Positions 1 to 11,263 of a stretch of DNA of 64,000 bases are shown piece by piece. Numbering within the stretch: position 1 is the first letter of the stretch; every line of letters starts with the position of its first letter. The DNA lies in NCBI GenBank assembly GCA_001600455.1, contig BCKC01000004.1, forward strand, positions 248,001-312,000, given 5' to 3'. Position numbers and translations under genes: made by a program. The stretch comes from Endocalyx cinctus. Lineage: Eukaryota; Ascomycota; Sordariomycetes; Amphisphaeriales; Apiosporaceae. Under the pieces are notes generated by a model, which was not told where the DNA came from, ran no database searches, and saw only the letters and a program-made list of their open reading frames with translations.

Positions 1-1003
1 ATCGTCGACAATAGAATATATAGACCTTAACGCCGTCGGCCTTACTATGTGTCCGTTTATATAGACGAGGTATCGACCTGAGATGAAGCTTATGCCCAGC
101 ATGGACCTCACCAAGCTTCCGCAGCCGACCATGCCCATATATATAAAAGATGATCTTCCTCACCATCGTTACTCTCGAACTCGTTTATATCCTGCACCAT
201 GTTCGCCTTGGTCTATATGTTTTGCTGTTTGGAGCGATGTTGGCTATGCTCTCGCGTATCGTGTCGTCTATATAGCCGTTGTAATGATCGAACCTGAACT
301 CGCCGTCGTCTTCGCCTTCACCTTCCTTCTTGTTTGAGTCGTGACTGGCTTTCGTTTGCGATGTTGGGTTGAGCTTGGAATAGGTGGAGATATTCTTTTA
401 TTCGGCTGTTGTTGTGGTTCCGTTGAGGAGGTAGAGGAATATTGGTTTTAAGGCAGGAGACATCGGATACGATACAGAACGCACTGCTGTGCCGGTGACG
501 GTGGAAGTAGAAGCGACGGCGGCGGCCTTCTCGAGAAGACGTAGTCGTTACCGGGCTCCGGGCTCGGGCTCGGGGTCTGCAGACGCCGAACCGTCTTAGA
601 AGTCAGGGTCATACGATGGCTGGTGTGAAAGTTCGGGGTTCGAGTTACTGATTCTGGATCCTTTAGGAGATGCTGGAAGCCCAGGAGTTCGACCTTCTGG
701 TCCATCGTCATATCGTCCGAAAGCCTTCGTGGAATATACGAAGGCCGAGGAAGGGGGGCGACCCGTAGACCGAAGGTGGATTATAATAGATCCAATAAAA
801 AAAAATATTCCGACATAGAAGATCCAAATCTCTTAAAGAGCCGAGTTATCTCTTTTCCTACAGAGAATAATAATGGAACTAACGCCCCAGGGTGTCGGTA
901 ATCAGGAACACCACAACAATAATTACTCGAGGCACCTCACCCGGGTACATGAAGCGGGATCGAGTACATAGACTTGGTGGCTTTTGGGATGTTATCTCGT
1001 AAG
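1..1003. other. Left edge without an assignable gene
   Basis: Only short open stretches occur here (for example minus strand 448-711, a Ser/Pro-rich frame). None has a recognisable motif, a convincing start or plausible splice partners. The stretch 500-600 is GC-rich compared with its surroundings. I see no gene that I can support. Confidence 0.5.
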
Positions 1004-1806
1004 TTAATAGATAGATTGTTGAGTAGTAGAGACATGAACCATATCAGCCATTAAGTTGATTATTATTCTTTGTAAGGAACAAAATTGGTAATGTATAAAA
1101 AGAAAGAAAAAAAAAGAGGATGAGAGAAGAAAGTGTCTTGATTGGTTGGGTGACAGTCTTCCAAGGACGTTGTCAGGGCCACCAGCGGCGGCGGCGGTCT
1201 TTGTCGTGCTTGTGAACATAGCATCGTTCAAAGGATCATCGATGGTCTCCTCGGATTCGAGAAGCGGCTGTATTAAGCATGAGTCAGACTTACGGTCATA
1301 TTGTGAAGGAGACGGGCCTGGGAGGATGTAATTGGGAATGTTACATGCCTTGAGCGCACCCGGCAGAATTCCAATCTTCTGGCGAATGGCAGATAGGTCC
1401 TTGACCAGGGACTTAGTTTCTGCATCGGCATATGGGAGAACAAGAAGTTCCTTCAGAGGGATTCGTCGCAGAGGTAGGTCATTGGCGTTCCGCATAGCCG
1501 CCTCTCTCTTAGTAGGGCTGCTACGGCCGGAGCGCCTCGTCGTAAACGACGCTTCGAACAATGTGTCTCTATCGCTAGCGCTATTGGAGGCTTTATTAGA
1601 AGTGTCCGGTGTGTGTAGGAGGTCGGTTTCGTTCGTTCAGGAAAGATTATGTTTGGCCGTGGAGTCGCGAGGGCGTCGAGATTGTTAGGGCTGTCGGGGT
1701 CCCGTCTACGTCTACTACCGCCAATCGGTGCCTCGCCGTCATCTTCTTGAACAAGACGCCGCTTAATCGGACCTGGAGTACGGTATGTAGACGGAGGAGA
1801 CGACAT
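1004..1806 (-). pseudogene. Frameshifted gene of a multicopy fungal family (RSSPTK motif)
   Basis: The reading begins at an ATG at 1806 with an N-terminus rich in Ser, Pro and Arg (MSSPPSTYRTPGPIKRR). It then needs a one-base shift inside a GT/AC dinucleotide run near 1609-1616 to continue in the frame carrying GRSSPTKREAAMRN and a conserved-looking helix-rich segment down to about 1200. The low-complexity N-terminus followed by an R-S-S-P-T-K motif resembles, from memory, a hypothetical family present in many copies in ascomycete accessory regions; its function is unknown to me. The C-terminus degenerates into a poly-Phe stretch. Upstream on the same strand a separate ATG at 1975 opens a 70-codon frame (begins MSENRYQLLTTSKEIF), which could be a first exon or an unrelated remnant. 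I treat the locus as a decayed copy; a short intron at the frameshift is the alternative. Confidence 0.45.
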
Positions 1807-1975
1807 TTTTGTGTACGCGTTTTCGATCGCGATGGTAACGTGTCCGGGCCTTACTGTCGGGTCTCGTCTCGTTGTTAGGGTCCATGTCGACAAGCTTTTG
1901 GAGCCAATCTTCGATTTTTTGCCCATCAAAAATTTCTTTTGAAGTTGTTAGAAGTTGATAGCGATTTTCGCTCAT

Positions 1976-2463
1976 ATTCTTTTTATTTGCGTATTGAAAT
2001 AGACCTCGTCAACCTTGAGTGTTAGCTCCCGCCTCTCGTTAAATCTCTCTAGCGCTAATGATACGGGAAGCAGTAGTGGCTAAGTGGTCAAAGCGTAATA
2101 CTGAAAAATGGCAAGCATGGCATACGCCCAACTTTGCTCTTTAGGTTCTCGTTATGGGTGCTTATTAGACTCTAAACTTATGATATATAATGACAAAAGC
2201 GTAAACGCCCAGTGCTGTATAACTTCCTAGGATGTCTCGTCCGCGAGTGAGCTTAGTAACTACCCCTAGTTCTTTAAAAGTGAGAGTAAGTGAATAGATT
2301 AATGAATTTGGAGCTCTTGATAAGCCCCTAACAATATTAGATCGGATTTAGAGAAAGCTGTGCACCTAGCCGTTCAACAACAACTTCCGCCCGTTTCTTA
2401 CACACTCCCAGCCGCCAACACCTCTATAAACAAATCCGCTTCGAATACAAGACGCCAACCAGA
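1976..2463. other. Intergenic region upstream of the TPR gene
   Basis: No protein-coding signal. Around 2068-2160 there is a tRNA-like A-box (TGGCTAAGTGG) with a pairing D-arm, but the downstream B-box and T-arm are poor, so I do not call a tRNA. The 3' part should hold the promoter of the TPR gene, but no specific site can be defended. Confidence 0.4.
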
Positions 2464-3765
2464 ATGATGTCAAAATTTTCCTTCTTACGTCAATGCAACG
2501 ATTGCCACAAGACTTATCGACGAAAACACTCCTGTTCTGGGAGGGGGCATAGGCGACGTAAATTAGGAACCGTGATACAACTTCCTTTAAATAACACCGT
2601 CGACAATTGCTCGCAATTTCCGATTGTGGGGTTTGGTCATTTTACACAGCACGGTATCTCGGCCCCTCATCGAGTTGATGACACCAAGTCTCGATTAGCG
2701 GCTCGATCGAGCGAGTTTGAGGAATTCAGCACCAGAAAAGCCGTTCTTGGATCGGCCGAAATGCTAATCAAAGGCCACCAAGACGTACGACTAGAAGCTG
2801 AGATTACTTACCACCGAAGCGTCTTAAGCCGCCTCGGAGGTGATATACAGGGCTCGGAACATGCTATCGGATCGTTCTTATCGACCTTAAAGGCAAGAGC
2901 GGACGATTCGGTCCACGACATCCTTCCATTCTTATATCTATCGCAAGCGACGAACTACGCATACAACTTCAGATTTACGGAAGCGCGAGCGGAACTGCGA
3001 AAATGGGCGCCAACAAAAACCCTTCCAGAAAGACAGATAGCTCTTCTTTGGGATCAAATCTTTGGTGTCGGACGTATCATGCGAGGAGAGGGATATTTTG
3101 AAGAAGCGAAGAGGTGCTTCGAGGCTTGTCTTACGACACCGGGGTTACGCGAACATAAGCAGTTCCTCGTAAAATCAGCCCTTGCCGATCTATATTGCGA
3201 GTTGGACTATATTGACGCGAGACGGACGCCAGAATCTCTGTACCTTTCCCGCGCGAGGGAAATGGTGCAGCCAGATATTTGGCGATTACGACAGTCGTCA
3301 CGTCAGCACCTCAAAGGCTTCCGGCGTCTACTCCTTTCTCTTACCGAAGTTAACATCAGGCAAGGGCGCTACTGCGACGCCATCCCTCTGATCAGAGAGC
3401 TCTTAGTCATGTACGAGAACATGGAGGAATTGGACATAATAGATCGGCTTGGACATGTCAGGACTCTCATAGCCAACGCACGTAGTTCACCTACTCTCGA
3501 AGATGCGGTAGGAAGGTGGGAATGTGTTTTATTATGGAATAATGTCTACAATCCTGAGGAGGAGGAGGTCTTTACGTGTGGGGTGGTTCATCTTTTCCTC
3601 TGTGTCACATGGAGCGCTCTCGGGAACTTTGACGAGGCTATAAGAAGCCGGCGGAACGCCATGAGAGTGATGGAGAGGAAACAGCGTCAGTTCTTAATAC
3701 CCGGAATGGGCACATATCTCCTCAATGATGTTTGCAACCAGGTGCAGTATTGTGGTATTAAATAA
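2464..3765 (+). CDS. TPR-like helical repeat protein
   Basis: A single uninterrupted frame of 433 codons starting ATGATG. The N-terminus has a short Cys/His-rich basic patch (CNDCHKTYRRKHSC) with no clear zinc-finger spacing. From about residue 90 to the end the protein is made of amphipathic helix pairs with TPR-like signatures, such as GYFEEAKRCFEACL near residue 212, GRYCDAIPLIRELL near 305 and GNFDEAIRSRRNAM near 395. This fits a protein-interaction scaffold. The C-terminal segment (EEEVFTCGVVHLF...FLIPGMGTYL) resembles the end of large fungal TPR proteins of unknown function, so this could be a stand-alone relative or the C-terminal part of one. No signal peptide or membrane segment. It converges on the GNAT gene, 123 bp away tail to tail. 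The TPR fold is fairly sure; the role is unknown. Confidence 0.75.
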   Translation: MMSKFSFLRQCNDCHKTYRRKHSCSGRGHRRRKLGTVIQLPLNNTVDNCSQFPIVGFGHFTQHGISAPHRVDDTKSRLAARSSEFEEFSTRKAVLGSAEMLIKGHQDVRLEAEITYHRSVLSRLGGDIQGSEHAIGSFLSTLKARADDSVHDILPFLYLSQATNYAYNFRFTEARAELRKWAPTKTLPERQIALLWDQIFGVGRIMRGEGYFEEAKRCFEACLTTPGLREHKQFLVKSALADLYCELDYIDARRTPESLYLSRAREMVQPDIWRLRQSSRQHLKGFRRLLLSLTEVNIRQGRYCDAIPLIRELLVMYENMEELDIIDRLGHVRTLIANARSSPTLEDAVGRWECVLLWNNVYNPEEEEVFTCGVVHLFLCVTWSALGNFDEAIRSRRNAMRVMERKQRQFLIPGMGTYLLNDVCNQVQYCGIK

Positions 3766-3888
3766 TACCGCACTCCTTCAGGGCACATTCTAGGTACAAA
3801 AAAGAGGGGATTAAATTTAATACACTCGTCTAGAAGTTAAGCGGATAAGAGGGACCTTCGGCTACCTCTATATACACTTCTGAGAAAG

Positions 3889-4755
3889 CTAGGTGACTGT
3901 GGAAGTAGCAGCGCCGTCTGCGGGTCTAGACGACGATAAAGATCTCGATCGACGGCGTTTAGCCTGCAGGACAAGAAGATACTCGTAGCCGTCGGGCAGG
4001 TCCCCAAGCGGCCAATCCCACGTTTCTCGAACTATGCTTAAGGCCGCCAAGGGCTCGTCGTGGTCCACAAAAAAGTTCGTATTGACTCCCGAAACTAGTC
4101 CCTTCGAATCTTCGGTCTCGAAAAGGGTGCCGCAGAGGCGCGCTGACTTGATATAGGGTATTGGCGAAGTTTTTATAATGGCGTCTGCGTTCTTTTTGAT
4201 GAAGTCCAAGGGGATCTTCTCGATAGTTACTACTCAATATTAGTATCAAATGCAACATAGTGAGTGAGCAATGGGGAGTTTACCGCCGAACGACGAGGCG
4301 GCTGCCAAGCACGCAGCCGGGTGAGAGCTCATGATGCCATATGTATCATCCGTATCCATCTTGAGCGATCTGAGAAGACCGCTTGCCAGTCCACGTTCAC
4401 GATATTCTTTGTCCACTACCAATTGGGTAATCCAGCATATGTTCTTGGCGCCGCATTTCCAACGGCAGGCAAATGCGTTTCCGGCAAGGTTTCCATCGAT
4501 GGTTACTCTGGTATACGTCGTGACAGCAGTGTTCGGCAGGTATTGCTCTCGTAACCGACGAGCACTTAGTTTGACGGGCCCTAGAGGAAGGCATTAGGAA
4601 TGATGACTCGGAAGAGACGGTTATACCTGCTCACCTTCTTTCCCCGAAAGCTTTCCCCAAGTCCCATAGTTATTGTTGAACAATTTTGCAGCATCTTCCA
4701 GCATAGTATCCGTGACCTCGCGATCGGAAAAAGTCTCGTATAGCTGCTTCGACAT
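3889..4755 (-). CDS. GNAT-family N-acetyltransferase, three exons
   Basis: Model: exons 4755-4635, 4580-4284 and 4229-3889 (253 codons including stop, 252 aa), with 54-nt introns starting GTGAGC and GTAAAC and ending CTCTAG and GAGTAG. Joining them restores one frame. The start is the ATG of MSKQLYETFSDREV; upstream codons are open but lack a better ATG. The middle exon holds the acetyl-CoA binding motif A: beta strand WITQLVVDKEYRERGLA, which contains the R-x-x-G-x-A loop, followed by a helix (SGLLRSL). The C-terminal exon (DFFVDH-like and WDWPLGDLPDGYEYLLVLQA segments) matches my memory of a fungus-specific GNAT-like family in which the fold is followed by about 100 extra residues. Substrate is unknown. 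All key elements look intact, so I call it functional. Confidence 0.75.
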
Positions 4756-7065
4756 CTTAACGCGGTTTGTTGTGCCAGTATCACAGGAGTTCTGAATGAA
4801 GGCGACGCAGGGTTCTCGGACAAATTTGACAGTTCGCGAGGTTGGAGACGAAATATTAGATGTATGCTTGCTAGAAGGCCGAAGCGCTGGGGCCTGTCCC
4901 GGTACGCGGCCTTGTAATCTCTCCATGGCTATCTGAACGTGAGGAGGAACAGGGCAGGACCACCAAGTGGGGTCATGCGGAATGCAAAATAATGACCCCA
5001 CACAAGGCTTGTGCGGCGTTAGTCGCTTATTCTGTTGCGCTAATGCGCGCAACTATTAGAGACATGTGTGGACATCTAAGGCCTGGTGTCATGCAGCTTG
5101 CGGCAAAATTTTTGCCTATTTTAGTTAGTTTTTCATATACACGCATATTGCTTTATGCAGTTATGCGCTTTAGAAAGTACACAATACTTGCCCCTGTCGT
5201 ATCATGCAGCCTGCGGCAAAAAAATTGCCTATTTTAGTCGGTTTTTCATGTACATATCACTCTGGAAGTCGTACAGCGCATAATTTAGAAGCTAGAAAGA
5301 CGCATTAACCCGTTCTCTCGCGTCGGTATGTGTTCCATGGCATTGTTTTAGCGAGCGACCGATCTCAAATTACGCGGATATTTTTATTTCGTCCTGTGAA
5401 CCTTATGATATATCATCTGCGTAGCTACCTCCACTAACGCCACTTATAACTAACTACTGCTTCGAAATAATAATAGTATATGCTAGACTGTGTACTTTCT
5501 TCCCTTTGTTGTGGCGATCAGCGACCTGCTATGATGGCTCCTGAACTGAATCACTTAGACACCCTCCTGGGCATGACCTGTTTTGACTACTCCATGACAT
5601 AACACAAGGTTAGCAGATTGTATTAAAGATGACGAAAGCTCTGCTTGTTTAAGGTGTATAGTGAACCTGGGCTCTTATAACGTTTTATAGTAGCCTGACC
5701 TTAAGAAGATGTGTGACTTTCAAGTGTTTTTGGCTGTCGGATGACAATTCACGACCGCTTTTTCCGAAAACTAGATCTTGAGTTGTAATTGCGCCATATT
5801 GTTGCACGGCGGCGGCAAGGAATTGAAAATTTCCAGGGTCGTGCATAGTAATTTGGGTGTCTTACAAAGAGTTCGGCTACGCGATCTTTGACTTTAATAT
5901 ACAGTGAGCGCGCGGAGCAGTGAAGTGTTGTAACGGGACTTGATTCAATCTTCTCTAGCTCTCTGTATGTATGGGAACTTTTTACCCCCTTATATACAGA
6001 GAGATCTACCTAAATAGGTAAGTCCTGAGCCTCTGGACCAGGTCCTAACCCTGATCTTCTGGACAGCGCAATATGCGCAACGTGTATTCATGCAGGATGG
6101 ACAATCTTCAATGTGGATATCAAGTCCTGAATGGCCACAAGCACAACAGGACCATAGCTAGGCGTATCTCCTAGGCTGAAGAGTCTGGCAACAAATTATA
6201 GCTTCTTAGGTACCTAAGTTCTTTCACGCACTGTATATACGGAAGTCATCCGATAAATTATCGAGACTTTCAAGCTTGTGCATATCGATATATTACAAAT
6301 ATGGCCAGGGACCTAATAACATGCATCTACTAGGTCGGCAACAGACTGAGTGTAGCAGATTTCGAGATCGGCAAACGTGTTTGCAGAATCCTAAGGTCGT
6401 CAATAGCCCAGATCATCAGCGATTCGTTTATATCTGATTATCACGGGCCATATGGCATGCGAGTTTATTTACTGCGTATTACAACAACTTTCCACTACCC
6501 TAATGCAGTACGTATAGCTAAAGAGTTTTCTGATTGCGGATTTAATAATAACTGGTAGTTCTGTTTTCTTCGTGTCGTGTATGCAGCTCGCGGCAGAGCA
6601 CCCCATTGGTTCTGTTCAAAGGTTACCATGTCGCTCATCGGATGCACAATTGGAATCTGCCCCCTGTCACTTTTCGTTGGACAGCCCCCTGGCAATGAGA
6701 AGACTATTCACTGTTTTCATATTGTGATAGAGTTACTGCTATGCTTGAATAAGCTGATCTCCAGAAGGCTTTGTATGGATCTGTTCTACCCCCTGAGATT
6801 AGGTCATCTCGATCTTTAGATTATTACGACGTGAAAAATAATGACCATTACAATATTTGAGTATAAGTGTACACGGTGAACCATGATTATGCAGTTTTCT
6901 GCAATGCTACCCTGAAATCTTCATCTCCCTCCATCTCAGACAGCCTGGTTTATTCGAACCTGCTTGTCCATGATACCTAATTATGGTACCACGGCCCCTT
7001 CCTTTCTCTCTATCTTTTCGGATAACTGCAGATTCATCATGCAAGCCCAGCACTGAATTCCCACC
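4756..7065. other. AT-rich intergenic region with degenerate repeats
   Basis: 2.3 kb without a supportable gene. It contains a diverged direct repeat (5087-5150 and 5200-5262) and, at about 6575-6600, a further fragment of the same motif (ATGCAGCTCGCGGCA). Frames such as minus 6495-6695 and plus 6577-6819 have no recognisable motif and amino-acid composition typical of noncoding DNA. Probably decayed repeat sequence. Confidence 0.5.
5087..5262 (+). repeat. Diverged direct repeat, two copies about 112 bp apart
   Basis: Copies at about 5087-5150 and 5200-5262 share GTCATGCAGCTTGCGGCAAA followed by TTGCCTATTTTAGT and TTTTTCAT. They differ mainly by C/T and A/G exchanges (GCAGCTTGC against GCAGCCTGC, TTAGTTAG against TTAGTCGG). 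This fits tandem or nested repeat remnants after transition-type mutation. The element of origin is not identifiable. Confidence 0.55.
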
Positions 7066-7656
7066 GTGGCAGTCCTTGAGCCACCTCAAGTTGGCAAGCC
7101 AACATTGATCACCCAGAAAAGATACAATCAATTTGTCCAAAAAGTACGTTACAATTACCGTCCTTTCATTGAAAACTAGGAAAAGCAGCTTATTTTCGAG
7201 CAGTACACCCCTACAATCGAAGGCTTATACATAATCCAGGATTATTCCATGCAATGTATATTAGAAGTGCTCGATATAGGTGGTACTCATAAGATATCCA
7301 ATCAATACCTAGATATGGAGGCTTTCATAATTATGTATGATACCTCGTCGCGGTCTTCGTTTGACCGTATCAAAGACGATATATGTCCACGCCTAAACCA
7401 GCATAAGTGCTGGAAGGGTACCCCTGATTTGCCTGTCGTACTCGTGGGGAATAAAAAAAAGAAAGAACAGCAAGTCCCTACTCATGAGGGACAGGATTTC
7501 GCAGAAGAGCAGGGCTACAAGTTTATCGAGATTTCAACACTTGAGTATAATGATGCTGAAAAGGTCTTTCTTCTCGTGTTCCAGGTTCTATTCCCGGAAT
7601 TAAAGGATTATCCCGATTTAAGAGTATGGTCTAGAAATTGTTGTATCACGATGTAA
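7066..7656 (+). pseudogene. Degenerate Ras/Rap (RSR1-like) small GTPase with a CAAX box
   Basis: From 7066 the frame reads VAVLEPPQVGKPTLI, a damaged P-loop: Ras has G-x(4)-G-K-S/T, here the first Gly is Glu and the final Ser/Thr is Pro. A 36-nt GT..AG insert (7144-7179) carrying a TAG stop interrupts it. After this follow FEQYTPTIEGLY (switch I, compare YDPTIED), CILEVLDIGG (switch II D-x-x-G, Rap/RSR1-like QCMLEILDTAG), LVGNKKKK (NKxD with Asp lost) and a C-terminal CITM farnesylation box preceded by a second Cys. No ATG is available upstream of the P-loop; an in-frame TGA lies five codons before 7066. An ATG at 7249 would give a 135-residue product lacking nucleotide-binding loops. Either a pseudogene or, less likely, a GTP-binding-dead, membrane-targeted relative. 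Confidence 0.7.
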
Positions 7657-8320
7657 TTATAGTTACCTGGCGTTTAATAGTTACCGCCTCAGAGCCTTGT
7701 GTAATTATCAGTCTATATAAGCCAGCGTCAAGATGTTCTCCCCTTTTATTAGTTCTCTCTCTTATTATCTTGATATATCTTATATACCGTCCATGACTTG
7801 ACAATTATTAATACTTTTAGGCGGCCGATAAGCTCCATGAGTTTCGTGCTATATAGTTTATAAATTGCTTTTTGTCACAATATTATTCCCCGCCCTTGAA
7901 ACATGGATTGCAAATATAGTTAAGTCGCAACTTACAGCTCACACTGTTGATAAAGAGCTGGTATATTGGATCGTTCTCCTGAATACGAAGCTCGATTCGA
8001 CCAGTTACATATCCACTATAAGATCTTATCCGTCTACACATAACAAAGATTTTACACCCCTGGCAAACTAATACATTCTTGAATGAAGATAAGTTTATTT
8101 TCTTATGACCTTTATCTAGGTGACATTTGGAGTACGCACCGTGCTAAGTATATACATGAAAGACATCGCCAACTATGCCGGTTTCTCCCCGATCTTCTAA
8201 AATAGCTATGCAAGAGCCGTGACCCTACAAATCAGAGCCGACTGTAACGAATTTTCCTTCACCCATCATCCGAAAATGAATTGTTCGCACCAAGTTTCCA
8301 CTACACCTAAGAGAATCTAG
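7657..8320. other. Intergenic region, nothing assignable
   Basis: AT-rich 0.66 kb. A plus-strand frame 7865-8071 lacks an ATG and has no motif. The last bases before 8321 (AGAATCTAG) could be a splice acceptor for the following frame. Confidence 0.4.
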
Positions 8321-8878
8321 GTGTTTTCGCTTGGCAGTACCCCTGAATCTCAAACGAGTGAACGATTTAACAGTGCCATTAATGACGAACCGGATTGGGA
8401 AGACTGTGAATCGGAGTGTTGCGTGCAGGAAATCAGTTTTGGATATCCTCTCTTGAAGCTCTATGGTCAGAGATCACTCGTCAGTCTAGCATTCGTTGGG
8501 CACAACGAAGGAACGAACGAACCCAGCGGTCCAGGGCCTATACCAGCCAGTTCACCACCGAAGCTTAGACATGAACATTGTCCCCGAGCTCAGCCCATCA
8601 TCGGGAAGCCGAAATCCCAAGCACAACCACTTACGCCTGAAAAAACAAGAAGGAATATGCTACATAACGAACTGAGTGAGCTCTGGATAGAGATATTATG
8701 GGAACGCGATCAGATAAAAGAAAGTCGAAAGAAAAAAATGGAGAGGATAGAAAAAGGCGGGAAAGTGATTAGATGGAAGGCCAATGCAGGTCTCGAGAAA
8801 TCTCCTGGAGAAGCTGAAGAGGAGGCTTGTGAGTCACAGGAATTTTTTCAACATCTAGATGTATATAAACTTTGGTAA
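8321..8878 (+). CDS. DUF3295-like protein fragment, probably a 3' exon
   Basis: An open frame of 185 codons immediately follows a TAG that is part of CTAG, a plausible splice acceptor; there is no ATG at the start, so a 5' exon is likely missing or unrecognised. Near the N-terminus lies PDWEDCES, and further on EKTRRNMLHNELSELWIEIL followed by WERDQ. In the fungal DUF3295 family (often named areA GATA-like) the same order occurs: an acidic D-W-E-D segment, then T-R-R-N-M-L-x-x-E-L-x-E-x-L-x-x-x-L-x-W-E-R-x-Q. The usual length is several hundred residues, so this is at best a C-terminal part. The tail is Glu/Lys-rich. The family assignment rests on memory of this motif only; the molecular function of the family is not established to my knowledge. 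It may be a truncated paralogue. Confidence 0.45.
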   Translation: MFSLGSTPESQTSERFNSAINDEPDWEDCESECCVQEISFGYPLLKLYGQRSLVSLAFVGHNEGTNEPSGPGPIPASSPPKLRHEHCPRAQPIIGKPKSQAQPLTPEKTRRNMLHNELSELWIEILWERDQIKESRKKKMERIEKGGKVIRWKANAGLEKSPGEAEEEACESQEFFQHLDVYKLW

Positions 8879-9100
8879 TATTCCTTTTGAAGAATTGCCA
8901 TCTTCTACATAAGTGTTTAGGTTACAACCGCTCTTTGTAATGGTGTATATTAGATAGATTGTATCAAGAAACATCAGCGAATAAGGTCCTCGTCCGCAAC
9001 GTGCATGATAATTGGTGATCGAACTCGTATATTAATTTTAGTTGCCCCAGTTCAATTCTTTTCGATCTACTTTACAACAACAACAACAACAACCGAAGAA

Positions 9101-9316
9101 ATGGGTACGAAAGAAGAAGAATTAGACCTGAAAACCGTCGAACAAATCCGAGACCGGAAGCCACTTGATATTGATGGGCTTAAGAAAGCAATACTCGATC
9201 TCCGACAGCACACACGACGCATAACCGAATTAGAAGAAGAAAAAAAAGAGCTATCTGAAGATATAAAACTCCGTGAAGATGAAATATCTCGTCTCAAACA
9301 AATGATCCAAAAATGA
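9101..9316 (+). CDS. Small coiled-coil ORF
   Basis: 71 codons from ATG 9101. The protein is very charged: from about residue 20 it forms a single helix with heptad-like leucines and isoleucines (KKAILDLRQHTRRITELEEE, then further Glu/Lys repeats), typical of a coiled coil. An (ACA)n tract lies directly upstream, so the longer frame from 9005 that reads it as poly-Thr is unlikely to be the start. Comparable short acidic coiled-coil ORFs are common in fungal repeat regions and some are leftovers of larger genes. No partner or function can be named. Confidence 0.4.
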   Translation: MGTKEEELDLKTVEQIRDRKPLDIDGLKKAILDLRQHTRRITELEEEKKELSEDIKLREDEISRLKQMIQK

Positions 9317-10042
9317 CCGATTATGAGGTTTCTTTCGGCACACATTAGGTACTATCTACTTCACTATTTTTTAACCTCTCTTAACGATCGTGAAATAATC
9401 AGCGTTAAATATCATATTTGGGGTCAAGTACCCCATTTTCCTTCAAAGGCGACAAGCAAGCGGTTGGATCTGATTTAACGGAATGAATCAGCAAATAAAC
9501 GTGGAGGTTTGGTGAACGAGCAGATGAGGATCAAGGAAGTTCGTCGGGCATCATCTAATTACCAGATCGACCAATATGTGATAACTTGCGGGCCTATCTC
9601 TGCATATGCAAGTATCTATGTTGGTCTCTTTTGTGTATCTTTTCAGAAATCCTATTATCTTAATGTATCCTTAAGTACCACCAGGGATCGGCGAGAATAA
9701 GATATCCTACCTACAACCATGATTTCCGCCTCCCTCGAATGTAATTAGAACTCATGCACATGCCGTGATTGCCGCGTTTCTTCCCTTTTACGAGAGAAGA
9801 TGCAGTCTCAACCAAGGTCCATGACGGCTACTGTAAAACGGATCTATAATCATATGTAACATCAGAATTTCATCTATAGCGGTACCCATCCGCTGTAACA
9901 GTTACCTGAAAAGCAAGTATTGATTTGAGAGTCTGTTACCTTATTCTTCGGTCAAATAGCTGTGACTAGAGACTGGCAAGAAATAAAGATAAATATCGAT
10001 CTAGTCATATTTCCACAAAAAAAAAAGTACCTCCTCTTCAAT
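9317..10042. other. Intergenic region, nothing assignable
   Basis: AT-rich sequence with only short frames lacking motifs (for example 9509-9700, which has no ATG). It should include the promoter of the gene at 10043, but no element can be identified. Confidence 0.4.
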
Positions 10043-10548
10043 ATGAACAGGCCCTTACAGCATCGTCTTCCACAATACTCGTCTAATTTCATTTATCACG
10101 CAACTCTGTTATATCGGCGATTAGTTACACCCCTATCTATTCGCCGGCAATGGGTTTGGTTTGGTTTTATTGGAGACCTGGTTCTCCTTTATCGAGCTGC
10201 GACGGAGTTCGCCAAGATTCTGCTCGTCAACTCCAACACGGATCAGCGACGTGTCTGTGTAGAACGCGTAATTTTCCTTAAAGATTTGCAGGTAATGATT
10301 CGCCACCCGAATGGTTGAAATGCGCTAATTGTCGTCAGCGATCCGAGGTTGAATCACAACATGCTTTTAACAAATGTGTTGAATGGTTGACCTTAAGCAT
10401 TGACTTTGGCGACATACTACAGAATCAAGATGTTCAATGGTTATATGATGAACCGCCGGAAAATGCAGCTGTGCCAAAAAAGGATCCTGTCGAGGAGATA
10501 AGAAACATTGCGGTCTACCGCAAGGAAGGGGCTGTGTGTGTGGGGTAG
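10043..10548 (+). CDS. Hypothetical two-exon protein
   Basis: Exons 10043-10291 and 10339-10548 (153 codons including stop) flank a 47-nt intron that begins GTAATG, contains GCTAATTG as a branch-like sequence and ends GTCAG. Splicing joins KDLQ to RSEVESQHAF in phase 0, which supports a real gene. The start is the ATG of MNRPLQHRLPQ. Exon 1 has a hydrophobic stretch (WVWFGFIGDLVLLY) that could be a short membrane or buried helix; exon 2 is mixed-charge (VQWLYDEPPENAAVPKK). I do not recognise the family. The frame upstream of 10043 is open but starts without ATG. Confidence 0.5.
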
Positions 10549-11263
10549 TTTCGATTGGCTAGGTTGTGATGAATAGAAATGAAAGGAATGTAAGGGACGA
10601 CGAATACGAGGGCATAGTGTAGTTATCAAATTTAATTAATACGTCATCCACATGTGCTAAAGCGCCCTTAATTCCACCTTCGTCCGCTGTAGTATCTAGT
10701 TAATGGAATTAGTTGATCTAATGGTCTTTTTTTTTTTTTTTTTTTTTTTTTTTTCGATATTTCTACTGTACAATCGATTGGTGTAAAAGAATTATCTCAT
10801 AACGCAATGCGGGAAGGCATCACGACCAATCAATCTCTGGTATTTATTCCTTTTCACACAGCCACAAATCCGAGAGGAATTCACCTAGTATGCCTCGAGT
10901 GGGAAACCTATGAAATGGGTGAAGGGATACCTACTTTAGTACTGGCGATTAGATCCGTTACCCCCACCCCCCAATGCTTATAGCGTTACATGCGCTAAAG
11001 TGCCCCCCTGGCTATGAGTTAAACTACAGGCACAGAGCGCTACCCTAGCTACCCCCTTCTGTCGATATACCTATCCTATCCCTGGGTTTACCCCAGCACT
11101 GTCAGAATCGTTTACACTGATACTGGACCCTGGCTCTCGGTAACTATTGACACATATGAATGTCTCCGGTCGTATTCGACGACGGTAACAATTAAACACC
11201 TAAGCATTCCTCAAACTACACGATCAGGTGTGGAGATAAGTCCCTAAGCTTCTTTTATTCGCC
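10549..11263. other. Intergenic region with a 28-nt poly-T tract
   Basis: No gene. A run of 28 T occupies 10727-10754. On the minus strand this would be a poly-A tract, as left by retrotransposition, but no element body or target-site duplication is recognisable beside it. The rest is mixed-composition sequence with no open frame of note. Confidence 0.5.

Noticed and set aside
2068..2160. tRNA-like sequence with an A-box and a pairing D-arm
   Set aside because: The anticodon stem and T-arm do not pair, and the B-box (GGTTCTCGTTA) lacks the invariant positions. At most a degraded tRNA or SINE head.
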